Part shown: piece after piece, positions 25,249 to 34,377 of the stretch
Layout of the letters: each line of letters opens with the position of its first letter
How positions within the stretch are numbered: the stretch's first letter is position 1
Translations under genes and position numbers: made by a program
The notes under the pieces: generated by a model
Told to the model about the DNA's origin: nothing
Seen by the model: the letters and a program-made list of their open reading frames with translations, nothing else
Databases searched by the model: none
NCBI GenBank assembly: GCA_016789905.1
Contig: JAEUQC010000153.1
Location: forward strand, 1 to 58,692
Origin: Bryobacterales bacterium
GTDB lineage: Bacteria > Acidobacteriota > Terriglobia > Bryobacterales > Bryobacteraceae
Direction: 5' to 3'
DNA: 58,692 nucleotides

Positions 25249-27716
25249 TCTCGATTCGCGTCCTCCTCTTCTGCGCGGCCTGCCTGGGTCTGCTCGCCGA
25301 TGTGAAGGTCTACGATGGCCAGGGCCGGGAACTTTCGACGGCGCGCGTGGAGACGATCAGTGCTACGGAGGTCCGTGTTTCGGCCCCCGGCTATGCGCCG
25401 GTAACGGTGGCCAAGGATGCGGCCGCGGTGACGCTGGCGCACGTTACTGTCACCGCCACGCCCGGCCTTGCCGAAGAGATCATGACCCGCCCGGAAATGG
25501 TGCTGGTTGGCGACAAGCCTTCCACTTCCACTGTGGCGCACATGCTGGAGGCGCAGCCCAGCGTGGCGCTGCAGCAGACCGGTGCCGGCCAAGTTTCGCC
25601 CTTTCTTCGCGGGCTCACCGGTTATCAGGTGCTGAATCTGGTGGACGGCGTGCGCTTCAACAACTCCACGTTTCGCTCCGGACCGAACCAGTACCTGGCG
25701 TATCTGGAGCCGAGCCAGGCGGCGCACGTGGAAGCCATGCTGGGGCCCAGCGGCACCCAATACGGCAGCGACGGATTAGGCGGCACCATTCAAATATTGA
25801 CCGCCTCGCCGCACTACGGAGCGCCCGCCTGGCGCGGCGATGTTGCGCTTGACGGGCAGACGGCCGACCTGTCCGCGGGCGGCGCGGCGGCCCTTTCCCG
25901 CGGCAATGAAAAGGTGTGGTTCCAACTCGGCGCCGCCGCCCGCCGGCACAATAACGTTCGCGCTGGCCATGGCTTCGATTCCCACAACGTGCTCGCCCGG
26001 CTCTACGGTTTTTCCGGCGAACAGGTACGGGATCAACTGGGCGGCCGGTTGCTCGATACGGCCTATTCGCAGGCGGGCGCGCACGGCAAGTTGGCGTTGC
26101 GGCCGAGCGAAAAACAGAGCTTGACGGCGTGGTACCAACGCGGCGAAGTGCATGGGCTGCGCAATACGAAGGACCTTTGGGGCGGGCTGGGCCGCCTGCA
26201 ATCCACGCTCAGCCCGCAGATCCTTGATCTCTTCTACACCCGCTATGAGCGGCTGCGAGTGGCTGGGTTTGACTCTCTCAGCGGCCGCTTTTCGGTGAAC
26301 CGGCAACAGGACGGCGGCACGCGCCAGGGCTTGCGCGTGACGGATTCGGTGACCAGGGAATTCAACCGCGTGCAATCGCTCGGCTACACCGGGCAGGCGT
26401 TGACCCATCTCCAAAACCACACTGCGCTCAGCCTGGGCGGCGAACTGTACGACGAAGGCATCCGCTCCTTCCGCCAGGTGAACGCGGCCGCTGCGCGGGC
26501 GCTCTATCCGGACAACTCGCGATACCGCATTGGCGGACTCTATGCGCAGGGCTCCACCGAGTATCGCCGTCTCCGCGCCGGCTATGGATTTCGTTACTCG
26601 CGCGTATCGTATTCCAACCCGGCGAACGCGGCGTTCCATACGCCGTTCTCCGCGCAGAGCTTTCAGGATTGGACGTGGCAGGGCAGCGCGCTCTACAAGC
26701 TAACCCCCACGCTGGCGCTGCACGGCTTGGCTGGGCGCGGCTTCCGCGCTCCGAATCTGAATGATCTGGGCGCGATCGGCCTGCAGGATCTGGGTTATGA
26801 AGTGCCGGCACGCGAAGCCGCCAACGCCTTGCTGTCGGACTCTTCCGGTGAAGGCGCGCTATCGAAAGGCATTGCGCTGCAGGGCCTGAAAATGGAGCGC
26901 CTCCGCAACCTGGAGGCAGGACTCCGCTGGCAGACGAACACGCACCGGGCGCGGCTGCAGTTCTTTGATGCCGAGTTGCAGGACCCCATCGTGCGCCGCA
27001 CGCTGCTGTTTCCCGTGAACGCCGTTCCCGGCGCCGTCGCCGGCCTCTCTGTCTCGCCCATTCCGCAAACCGCCGCGCAGCGCGCGCAAGGCGTGGTGAC
27101 CGTTGCCAGCGCCATTGACCCGCGGGCCTTGAAGTCGTTCGTCAACGACGGGCGCGCGCGCTATTGGGGGGTGGAGGCGAATTGGGAGGCGCGCTTAAGC
27201 AGCCGCTGGTTTTGGGCCAACTCTTACTCGTTCCTGCTGGGCCGGGATCTCGATCCGAACCGCAACATTCGCCGCCTGCCTCCGCAGCAAGGGGCGACGC
27301 GCCTACGCTACCACACCGCCAGGCTTTGGGTGGAAACGCAACTTGCCGCCTCCGGCGCGCAGGATCGTTTGAGCGGCGGCGATCGCGACGACGAACGCAT
27401 CGGCGCCAGCCGCCGCCGGCAGGACATCGCGGATTTCTACAACTCCGCCCGCGGAGCGCAGGTGCGAACCGGCGAGACTCTTTTGCAAATACAGAACCGT
27501 GTAATGCCGGGCCTTGCGGACGCCACCCGCGTCACCCTGTTCAATAGCACGCCCGGCTGGGCAAGCATCGATGTGCGCGCGGGAGTGCCCTTGACGGAGT
27601 CCCTGAGCGTGGAAGCGGCGTTGACGAACATTGCGGATCGCAACTATCGCATCCACGGCTCTGGAATCGATTCGCCGGGACGTTCGGCGCACCTGCGGCT
27701 GCGCTGGCGCTTTTAG
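25245..27716 (+). CDS. TonB-dependent outer-membrane receptor
   Basis: The 823-aa product has a short signal peptide (MISIRVLLFCAACLGLLA), a small N-terminal extension, and a plug domain with FLRGLTGYQVLNLVDGVRFN and GPSGTQYGSDGLGG. A long barrel follows, ending in a terminal aromatic residue (LRLRWRF). The plug pattern resembles BtuB/CirA/haem-type receptors, so uptake of a chelated metal or cofactor is plausible, but the ligand is unknown. Translation is probably coupled to the PQQ-like propeller gene through the ATGA overlap. The 3' end overlaps the convergent VOC gene by four bases. Confidence 0.9.
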   Translation: MISIRVLLFCAACLGLLADVKVYDGQGRELSTARVETISATEVRVSAPGYAPVTVAKDAAAVTLAHVTVTATPGLAEEIMTRPEMVLVGDKPSTSTVAHMLEAQPSVALQQTGAGQVSPFLRGLTGYQVLNLVDGVRFNNSTFRSGPNQYLAYLEPSQAAHVEAMLGPSGTQYGSDGLGGTIQILTASPHYGAPAWRGDVALDGQTADLSAGGAAALSRGNEKVWFQLGAAARRHNNVRAGHGFDSHNVLARLYGFSGEQVRDQLGGRLLDTAYSQAGAHGKLALRPSEKQSLTAWYQRGEVHGLRNTKDLWGGLGRLQSTLSPQILDLFYTRYERLRVAGFDSLSGRFSVNRQQDGGTRQGLRVTDSVTREFNRVQSLGYTGQALTHLQNHTALSLGGELYDEGIRSFRQVNAAAARALYPDNSRYRIGGLYAQGSTEYRRLRAGYGFRYSRVSYSNPANAAFHTPFSAQSFQDWTWQGSALYKLTPTLALHGLAGRGFRAPNLNDLGAIGLQDLGYEVPAREAANALLSDSSGEGALSKGIALQGLKMERLRNLEAGLRWQTNTHRARLQFFDAELQDPIVRRTLLFPVNAVPGAVAGLSVSPIPQTAAQRAQGVVTVASAIDPRALKSFVNDGRARYWGVEANWEARLSSRWFWANSYSFLLGRDLDPNRNIRRLPPQQGATRLRYHTARLWVETQLAASGAQDRLSGGDRDDERIGASRRRQDIADFYNSARGAQVRTGETLLQIQNRVMPGLADATRVTLFNSTPGWASIDVRAGVPLTESLSVEAALTNIADRNYRIHGSGIDSPGRSAHLRLRWRF

Positions 27717-28096
27717 AGCCGTTCGGGCAGCGGCGTGGCGCGTTGCAACAGGTGCAGAATGTTGCCCTCCGGATCGGTGAAGAACACAACGCGATTGCCT
27801 TTGCTTTCCATTGGATCGGATATGAAGTGGACGCCGCGGGATTTGAGCCGCACAAACGCGGTGTCAAAATCGGAAACGGTTAGCGCCAAGTGGCGAATGC
27901 CCGGTGTCTTCATGGTGTTGGCGGGCCGTTCGCCTTCGGAGTGAATCAGCTCCAGCATGGTGCCGTTTTCGGCGCGCACGAAGATGGCGTTCGCCGACTT
28001 GTAGTTGATCTCGAAGCCCAGCATGTCGACGTACCAATCGGCGAGCGCGGCGATATCGGTGGAGGCGATGGCCGTATGTTCAATTCCAGTGATCAT
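27713..28096 (-). CDS. VOC superfamily (glyoxalase/dioxygenase-like) protein
   Basis: The 127-aa product has two beta-alpha-beta-beta-beta modules: GIEHTAIASTDIAALADWYV at the N-terminus and IRHLALTVSDFDTAFVRLKS in the middle. It ends in VVFFTDPEGNILHLLQR. H7, E53 (MLELIHSE) and H71 are candidate metal ligands, though the exact set cannot be fixed by eye. The substrate is unknown. It lies 12 bases after the start of the TonB receptor gene on the minus strand and probably belongs to its transcript. Confidence 0.85.
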   Translation of the reverse strand: MITGIEHTAIASTDIAALADWYVDMLGFEINYKSANAIFVRAENGTMLELIHSEGERPANTMKTPGIRHLALTVSDFDTAFVRLKSRGVHFISDPMESKGNRVVFFTDPEGNILHLLQRATPLPERL

Positions 28097-28108
28097 GTCA
28101 CTACCAGC

Positions 28109-30154
28109 TTACTTCCCGCGGAAGCGAAGCGTCAGGCCAGCGGAAAACGTAATCGGATACCCAGGCGTGCCGTGGATGCCCATGGCCGCCGGACCGCCGA
28201 TGTGGGGGCGCGATTCGATGTAGTTCTGCGTTTCGTAGTATCGGCGGTTGGTGAAGTTGTCGATGGAGAATAGGAAATCGGCACTGCGATTCAGGCGGCG
28301 CACCAGGCTCATGTCGAACACGGTGTGGCCGGCGGCACGGATGGCGGCGTCGGCAGTGTCGAGGCGATAGCCATTGATGGCGCGAACGCGCGCCGAGCCG
28401 CTCCAGCCCTTCAGTGCCGACACGGTGATGGCGCCGTTAGCCGTAAAATGCGGCGCGCGGTCCACATATTCGCGCGGCGACGTGTCGCGGTAGAAAGCGT
28501 TCATCACTTTGGTTAACCCGCCGCTCACGCTGATGCTCCGCGTCACTTGCAAGGATGCCTTTCCTTCAACGCCCCAGGCCCGACTGGGGCCTTGGAATTC
28601 CAGCGTTCCATCGTCCGCGATATAGACCATTTCATTCGAGCGGTCAATCCAGAACAGATCGCCCGCCAACGAGAACCGCTTCCAATTGCTGGCTATGCCC
28701 GCTTCATAAAAATCGGTGGTCGCGAGCTTGGTTCCGTCGCGCCGCGCCAGAATGCTCCGCGCGTCAATGGAGGAAATGCCGCGGCCGTAGTTGGCGTGCA
28801 GCGTGACCGGCGCTCGGCGCGTTGGCGTCCACGCCAGGCTCAGCTTGGGCTGCCACCGCCCGGCTGTTTGTGGCGACGATGGATTGGCGGCCAACCGGTC
28901 CCGCACGTCGAAGCGGAACGCATCGAAGCGCAGCCCTGCCGTCGCCAGCAGTTTTCCGGCGAAAAAGCTCAGGTTCTCCTGCACGTAGCCGGCGCCGTTC
29001 GTCACGCTGGCATTGGCCGCGGTGGTCACGCCAACAGGGTCTCGCCCAATACGCGGATACAACCCCACGTTGATTTGATTCGCGTGGAAATTGCCGCCCG
29101 CGGTCAGGTAGGAATACGAATTTCCGGTTTTGTGAGGGAGCAGGTATTGGGTGTTGGCGCCCTGCATCAGGCGCGAATCATGTTGTTGAATGGCATCGCC
29201 TTGAACGGGATCGTTCAGGAAGAAGGTGAAGTTGGAATAGAGGTCGAACAGCGAGCGCGTCAGAAATCCATCCACCTTCCACACGGCGCCATTGCGCAGA
29301 TCCTGCCGGAAATAGGCGCTCGCCGTCACGGCACGTATGGCGCCGCCCTCGCCGGAATCCAGGAAGCCAAAGCGGTCCAGTTCTCCAGCATCGACAAGCG
29401 AAAGCGGAATCTGCCCGGAGGAGTTGTAGCGATTGACACCGCCGTTGAACTTCATCCCTGCGCTACGCCGGTTCGCGAATCGCCGCGTAATGTTCGCCGT
29501 CAAGTTGTCTCGGCGGTAGCCCAGCGGCTTCAGAAAAGGGCCATCGGTGTGGGAGCCTTCATAGGCAAAAAACGAGTCGACGTTTTTCCAGTCCGGGCTG
29601 AAGGCGAAGAAGCCGCGTTGGGTATTGAAGGACCCGCCCTGCGCCCTTATCGTGAATTGATCGGGCAACGATTCCCGCATTCGGATATGCACAACGCCCA
29701 GGCCGCTGAAATCGCCGTACTCCGCGCTGAACGGTCCGTTAACGAGTGTGGCTTCCTGCACCAGTTCCGGCGTCAGGCTTTTCAGGCTGCCCAGGTAGCC
29801 CTGGCCGTGGCCCTGGGTGGATTGGTTCTGCTGTACGTTATCCACCAGGATTTTCATACCGCCGTTCACGCCGCCGTGATCCAGGTTGAACCCGAAGCGC
29901 CGAATCTCAATCGACTTGCCGCCCCCCTCGTGCTGCCCGGCGTTGATGCCGGCGTTCAACTGATGGAACACCTGATCGTCGCGTGAGAACAGCGTTTGTT
30001 GGAAGACCTCGTTGTTGCGGTGGTCCATGCCAGGCTCCACCGGGGCGGCCGTTATGGTGATGCTGGTATGCACCTTGGGCAGTTCAGGCTTTGCCTCCTG
30101 TCCCATCGCCGCCAGCACCCACGCTGTTAAACCGAGTTTTCGCCAAATCTGCAT
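28109..30154 (-). CDS. TonB-dependent outer-membrane receptor
   Basis: The 681-aa product starts at MQIWRKLGLTAWVLAAMGQ, a signal peptide; the upstream in-frame ATG at 30211 would put charged sequence before it. The plug contains SIEIRRFGFNLDHGGVNGGM and VNGPFSAEYGDFSGLG. The barrel ends FSAGLTLRFRGK, with two residues beyond the usual terminal aromatic pattern. The ligand is unknown. It is divergent from the EF-hand propeller gene with only 66 bases between starts, and precedes the VOC gene on its strand. Confidence 0.88.
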   Translation of the reverse strand: MQIWRKLGLTAWVLAAMGQEAKPELPKVHTSITITAAPVEPGMDHRNNEVFQQTLFSRDDQVFHQLNAGINAGQHEGGGKSIEIRRFGFNLDHGGVNGGMKILVDNVQQNQSTQGHGQGYLGSLKSLTPELVQEATLVNGPFSAEYGDFSGLGVVHIRMRESLPDQFTIRAQGGSFNTQRGFFAFSPDWKNVDSFFAYEGSHTDGPFLKPLGYRRDNLTANITRRFANRRSAGMKFNGGVNRYNSSGQIPLSLVDAGELDRFGFLDSGEGGAIRAVTASAYFRQDLRNGAVWKVDGFLTRSLFDLYSNFTFFLNDPVQGDAIQQHDSRLMQGANTQYLLPHKTGNSYSYLTAGGNFHANQINVGLYPRIGRDPVGVTTAANASVTNGAGYVQENLSFFAGKLLATAGLRFDAFRFDVRDRLAANPSSPQTAGRWQPKLSLAWTPTRRAPVTLHANYGRGISSIDARSILARRDGTKLATTDFYEAGIASNWKRFSLAGDLFWIDRSNEMVYIADDGTLEFQGPSRAWGVEGKASLQVTRSISVSGGLTKVMNAFYRDTSPREYVDRAPHFTANGAITVSALKGWSGSARVRAINGYRLDTADAAIRAAGHTVFDMSLVRRLNRSADFLFSIDNFTNRRYYETQNYIESRPHIGGPAAMGIHGTPGYPITFSAGLTLRFRGK

Positions 30155-30220
30155 TCCTTGTGGAATACGAGACCATCTCGCAACCGGATTGGCGGATTGG
30201 CGAGTTATCATTACGAGATT

Positions 30221-31630
30221 ATGCGTGCGTGTTGGTTCGCCCTAGCCGCGTTCTTGATGGTCCCGCTCTATGCGGGCGAATGGCCGCAGTTCCGCGGAAT
30301 TAACAGCTCCGGCGTATCGGACGAGAAAAATTTGCCCATCCACTTCGGGCCGGACCATAACGTCGTCTGGAAAACGCCGCTCCCGGCCGGGCACTCCTCG
30401 CCGGTCTTCAGCAAGACACAAATCTTTGTTTCCGCCTACGACAAAGAGGGCATCTACCTGTTCGCGCTGGATCGTAAGTCCGGCAAGCAGAACTGGCGCA
30501 AGCCCATTCCGCGTCCGCGTGTCGCTGAGCACCACAAATCCTCCACGCCGGCCAGCCCATCTCCCGTCACCGACGGTGAGAACGTCTACGCACTCTATAA
30601 CGACTTCGGCCTCATCTCTTTCGACAAAGCGGGTAACGAGCGTTGGCGTCTCGACCTGGGTCCCATCAACAATCCGTTCGGCCTGGGCACTTCCCCTGTG
30701 TTGAGCGGCAATACGCTCCTGCTCAACATCGACGCCGAAAGCGGCTCCTACTTCGTAGGCCTCAATAAAGACACGGGCAAGCAGAAGTGGCGCCGGGACC
30801 GTTCGGACTTCACGCGCGGCTTCTCTACTCCTGTTCTTTACAAGCCCGCCGATGGCCCCATGCAGGTGCTGGTGGCCGGGTCCTACTCCCTTATGGCGTA
30901 CGCCGTGGAAACGGGCGAGCCCATCTGGTGGGTGAACTCGCTCACCTGGCAACTGAAGCCCACGCCTGTCATTCATGGGGACACCGTATACGTACTCGGA
31001 TGGGCCGGCGGGTCCGACGAAGGCGCGCAGGAAAACGTGCCCGATTTTCCGGAAGTTCTAAAGACACGCGACACAAACAAAGACGGGAAACTGACGAAGG
31101 AAGAGATTGCCGACGACCGGCTGAGCAAGGATTGGGCAGCCATGGATCTGGACCGCACGGGGTTTGTTGAACTCCGCGATTGGAAGATGTACCAGCGGCG
31201 AAAGAAGGTAGTGAACGCTGTGAACGCGATCAAGCTCGGTGGCCGCGGCGACATGACCGACAAGAACGTGAAGTGGCGCTACTACAAATCGCTGCCCAAT
31301 GTTCCTTCGCCGCTTTACTACAACGGCATTGTCTACATGACGAAAGAGGGCGGCATTATGACCGCACTAGATGCCGAGACCGGCAAAGTGCTAAAACAGG
31401 CACGGCTCACCGGCGCTCTTGGCGACTACTACGCTTCGCCCGTCGCCGCCGATGGCCGCATCTACGCCACCTCGCAAGAGGGGAAAGTGGTGGTCATCCA
31501 GCCGGGCGCGGAGTGGGAAATTCTTTCTGTCAATCCGTTGAATGAAGCCGTTAACGCCACGCCCGCCTTTGTTGACGGCCGCATTTTCATCCGCACTCAC
31601 GAAAACCTTTACTGCTTTGCGAACCAATAA
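30221..31630 (+). CDS. Exported PQQ-like beta-propeller with inserted EF-hand pair
   Basis: The 469-aa product has a signal peptide (MRACWFALAAFLMVPLYAG) followed by EWPQFRGINSSG, the usual opening of secreted PQQ-like propellers, and several blades (LDRKSGKQNWRKP, LNKDTGKQKWRRD, LDAETGKVLKQAR). Between blades lie two consensus EF-hand loops: D284-TNKDGKLTKE-E295 and D309-LDRTGFVELR-D320. Calcium binding could brace the propeller. No catalytic residues are recognised. It is the first of two tandem paralogues; the next gene starts seven bases later. Confidence 0.85.
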   Translation: MRACWFALAAFLMVPLYAGEWPQFRGINSSGVSDEKNLPIHFGPDHNVVWKTPLPAGHSSPVFSKTQIFVSAYDKEGIYLFALDRKSGKQNWRKPIPRPRVAEHHKSSTPASPSPVTDGENVYALYNDFGLISFDKAGNERWRLDLGPINNPFGLGTSPVLSGNTLLLNIDAESGSYFVGLNKDTGKQKWRRDRSDFTRGFSTPVLYKPADGPMQVLVAGSYSLMAYAVETGEPIWWVNSLTWQLKPTPVIHGDTVYVLGWAGGSDEGAQENVPDFPEVLKTRDTNKDGKLTKEEIADDRLSKDWAAMDLDRTGFVELRDWKMYQRRKKVVNAVNAIKLGGRGDMTDKNVKWRYYKSLPNVPSPLYYNGIVYMTKEGGIMTALDAETGKVLKQARLTGALGDYYASPVAADGRIYATSQEGKVVVIQPGAEWEILSVNPLNEAVNATPAFVDGRIFIRTHENLYCFANQ

Positions 31631-31637
31631 ACCGCGA

Positions 31638-33044
31638 ATGAAACCACTACTCTTCCTTTTCTCCCTCGCGCTGCTGGGCGCGGATTGGCCGCAGTATCGC
31701 GGGTTGAACGCTATCGGCGTGACGGCGGACCGCAACCTGCCCGTGGAAATGGGACCCGATAAGAACGTCGTGTGGAAGACGGCCGTGCCCCCTGGCCACT
31801 CTTCCCCCATTTTGGTGGGGTCGCGAATTTTTCTGACGGCCGTTGATCTGGAGGCGCTATTCACCATTGCGTATGACCGTGCCACCGGCAAGGAACTGTG
31901 GCGCCGCGAATCGCCGCGGCCGCGCAAGGAGTCGTTTCAGAAGACCAATTCCGCCGCCTCCGGCACCCCGGCGAGTGACGGAAAAATGGTGGTGAGCTTT
32001 TTCGGCGACTATGGCCTATTGGCCTATTCGGTTGACGGCAAGCCGCTATGGCAACTGCCGCTCGGACCTTTCAATAATCAGAATGGCCACGGCTCGTCCC
32101 CGGTGATTGTCGATGACATGGTGCTCATCATCTGCGATCAGGACACGGACTCTTACTACCTTGCGCTCGATAAGGCGACCGGCAAAGTCCGCTACAAAGT
32201 GGAGCGTCCGGAGACGACGCGCGGTTATGCCACGCCCTCAGTGTGGCGGCCGAAAACAGGGCCCGCGGAACTCATCGTGCCCGGTGCCTACATCACCACG
32301 TCCTATGAGTTGAAAACCGGAAAGAAGCTTTGGTGGGCGGGCGGAATGGCGTGGCAACTGAAGGGCGCGCCGGTCATCATCGGCGACCGCATGTTCCTGA
32401 ACTCCTGGGAATCCGGGGGCGACACGGAGACGCCGCCGCCGGTGGAAGATTGGAACGTGGTGGCGTCGAAATATGATCGCGATGGCGACGGCAAGCTGAA
32501 CGTAGAGGAGTCCGCCGGCGCGGGTTTGCGCAACGCCGCCGCCGTGGCCAACTATGATCTGAACCACGACAACTTCATGGACGAACGTGACTGGGCATTC
32601 TTAAAGCTGCACCGCCAGGCGCAAAATTCCATCATGATGATCCAATTGGGCGGGCGGGGCGACATCTCCAATACCCACGTCAAATGGCGGTACCGGAAGT
32701 CGTTGCCGAACTGTTCCACGCCGCTCTTTTACAACGATGCCGTGTGGATGGTGAAGGATGGCGGCGTGGTGACCACGCTCGATCCAGATACCGGCGCTGT
32801 GTTGAAGCAGGGCCGGATTCCGGGCGCGCTGGAACCCTATTGGGCATCGCCGGTTGGAGCCGATGGCAAAGTCTACATGGTGAGCCAGGCGGGCAAGCTC
32901 TCGGTTCTGAAGGCGCAGGGCGAATGGGAGGTGTTGAAGGTGAACGACCTTGATGACGAAGTCTTTGGCACACCCGCCATCGGGGACAATCGTCTGTACG
33001 TGCGCACCCGCACCACGCTGTACTGTTTCGGGCTGCCAAAATAG
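31638..33044 (+). CDS. Exported PQQ-like beta-propeller with inserted EF-hand pair (tandem paralogue)
   Basis: The 468-aa product is collinear with the preceding gene: signal peptide MKPLLFLFSLALLGA, DWPQYRGLNAIG opening, blades such as YDRATGKELWRRE and LDKATGKVRYKVE, and a terminal RTRTTLYCFG resembling the first protein's RTHENLYCFA. Its EF-hand loops are D280-RDGDGKLNVE-E291 and D307-LNHDNFMDER-D318; the second is less canonical, lacking the central Gly. The same LGGRGD-(M/I) segment follows the EF-hands in both. The pair probably arose by tandem duplication. Its ligand or partner is unknown. Confidence 0.85.
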   Translation: MKPLLFLFSLALLGADWPQYRGLNAIGVTADRNLPVEMGPDKNVVWKTAVPPGHSSPILVGSRIFLTAVDLEALFTIAYDRATGKELWRRESPRPRKESFQKTNSAASGTPASDGKMVVSFFGDYGLLAYSVDGKPLWQLPLGPFNNQNGHGSSPVIVDDMVLIICDQDTDSYYLALDKATGKVRYKVERPETTRGYATPSVWRPKTGPAELIVPGAYITTSYELKTGKKLWWAGGMAWQLKGAPVIIGDRMFLNSWESGGDTETPPPVEDWNVVASKYDRDGDGKLNVEESAGAGLRNAAAVANYDLNHDNFMDERDWAFLKLHRQAQNSIMMIQLGGRGDISNTHVKWRYRKSLPNCSTPLFYNDAVWMVKDGGVVTTLDPDTGAVLKQGRIPGALEPYWASPVGADGKVYMVSQAGKLSVLKAQGEWEVLKVNDLDDEVFGTPAIGDNRLYVRTRTTLYCFGLPK

Positions 33045-33048
33045 CGGC

Positions 33049-33711
33049 ATGGAGCATACTTTTCTGCCGCTTGCATGGAACCGGGAGCCGGTGACGGCGC
33101 AACTGGCCGCCATTGGCGCTTTCGGAGAGGCAATGGGCCGGCGCCGCTCGGTGCGCGAGTTCTCCGCGGAACCGGTTCCGCTCGAACTGATTGACCGCGC
33201 GATTGCCGTCGCGGGCAGCGCGCCCAGCGGCGCCAATCAGCAGCCATGGCGGTTCGTGGTCGTGGCGGACCCGGCGGTGAAACGGGAGATCCGCCTGGCG
33301 GCGGAAGCGGAAGAAAAAGAGAACTACGAGCGCCGGTTTCCCCCCGAGTGGCTGCGGGCATTGGCGCCCTTCGGCACCGATTGGCACAAGGAGTTTCTGG
33401 AAGTTGCGCCGTACTTGATCGTGGTTTTCCGGCTCGATTTTGGTTTCGACGATGCGTCGCAGAAAGTAAAGCACTACTATGTGTCGGAATCGGTGGGGAT
33501 TGCTACGGGATTCCTGCTGGCGGCGCTGCATATGGCCGGGCTCGCCACGCTCACGCATACTCCGAACCCGATGGCATTCCTGAGCCGTATCTGCGGGCGC
33601 CCGGCCAACGAGCGCCCATATCTGTTGATTCCGGTGGGCTACCCCGCCGCGGACGCACACGTGCCGGCGATCAACAAGAAGCCGTTGGACGAGATCCGGG
33701 TGTTGCTGTAA
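33049..33711 (+). CDS. Iodotyrosine-deiodinase-like nitroreductase-family flavoprotein
   Basis: The 220-aa FMN-dependent nitroreductase-fold protein opens with RRSVREFSAEPVP (FMN phosphate site) and SAPSGANQQPWRFVVV. Unlike general nitroreductases it carries E89, Y93 and K114 in EEKENYERRF and DWHKEFLEVAP. Their spacing (4 and 21 residues) equals that of the halotyrosine-binding triad E157/Y161/K182 of human iodotyrosine deiodinase. HYYVSESVGIATGFLLAAL and IPVGYPAADAHVP also match that family. The likely reaction is reductive dehalogenation of a halogenated tyrosine or phenol; the physiological substrate is unknown. The start at 33049 is four bases after the propeller gene. Confidence 0.82.
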   Translation: MEHTFLPLAWNREPVTAQLAAIGAFGEAMGRRRSVREFSAEPVPLELIDRAIAVAGSAPSGANQQPWRFVVVADPAVKREIRLAAEAEEKENYERRFPPEWLRALAPFGTDWHKEFLEVAPYLIVVFRLDFGFDDASQKVKHYYVSESVGIATGFLLAALHMAGLATLTHTPNPMAFLSRICGRPANERPYLLIPVGYPAADAHVPAINKKPLDEIRVLL

Positions 33712-33742
33712 TTTCGAACGCGAAGAGGAGACAATCGTCGAT

Positions 33743-34375
33743 ATGCGAAGAGTCCTGATCCTGGCGCTGGTCGCGCTGGCCTCGTGTGGAACAAAGGAAA
33801 CGGCCAGCAAAGAGCCGGAAAAGAAGCGCGAAGCGGTGCAGGCGCCGGCCGTGTACAAAGTGCGGATGGAGACGACCAAAGGCCCGATTGTGGTTGAGGT
33901 ACACCGGGACTGGGCGCCGCGCGGCGCCGATCACTTCTACACATTGGTTACGGAAAAGTTTTATGACGGTGTGAAGTTCCACCGCGTGGTGCGGCGCTTT
34001 GCCGCGCAGTTCGGCATTAATCCCGACCTGAAGAAGGATCAGCTCTGGCGGTCGCTCGAATTGGCGGACGACCCGGTGAAGCAAAAGAATCTGCGCGGCA
34101 CGCTAACCTTTGCCATGCGCGGGCCGAACACGCGCACCACCCAGTTGTTCTTCAATCTGGCCGACAACGTATCGCTCGATAAAGACGGTTTCGCTCCGCT
34201 GGGAAAAGTGATAGAAGGTTTGGATGTGATGGATCAGTTGGCGTTCGTCTACGGGGACATGCCGCCGCGCGGCAGCGGGCCGGACCCGAAGAAGATGCAG
34301 ACTCTCGGCTACAGCTATCTGGACCGGGAGTTTCCGCGGCTGGATTCCATTAAAACTGCAAAGGTGGTGGAATAA
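33743..34375 (+). CDS. Cyclophilin-type peptidyl-prolyl isomerase, lipoprotein
   Basis: The 210-aa product has a lipoprotein signal (MRRVLILALVALASCG, lipobox LASC), a short charged linker, and a cyclophilin domain from about residue 38: ETTKGPIVVEVHRDWAP, FYDGVKFHRVV, RGTLTFAMRGPNTRTTQLFF and FAPLGKVIEGLDVMD. Bacterial cyclophilins of this size assist folding in the periplasm. The region RFAAQFGINPDLKKD replaces the usual FMIQGGD-type loop, so catalytic efficiency may differ. GAGGAG lies upstream. The aldo/keto reductase gene follows after two bases. Confidence 0.9.
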   Translation: MRRVLILALVALASCGTKETASKEPEKKREAVQAPAVYKVRMETTKGPIVVEVHRDWAPRGADHFYTLVTEKFYDGVKFHRVVRRFAAQFGINPDLKKDQLWRSLELADDPVKQKNLRGTLTFAMRGPNTRTTQLFFNLADNVSLDKDGFAPLGKVIEGLDVMDQLAFVYGDMPPRGSGPDPKKMQTLGYSYLDREFPRLDSIKTAKVVE

Positions 34376-34377
34376 CT

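Noticed and set aside
28547..29986. A 479-aa plus-strand frame inside the TonB receptor gene
   Set aside because: It lies wholly antisense to a clear receptor with signal peptide, plug and barrel. No family is recognisable in the translation.
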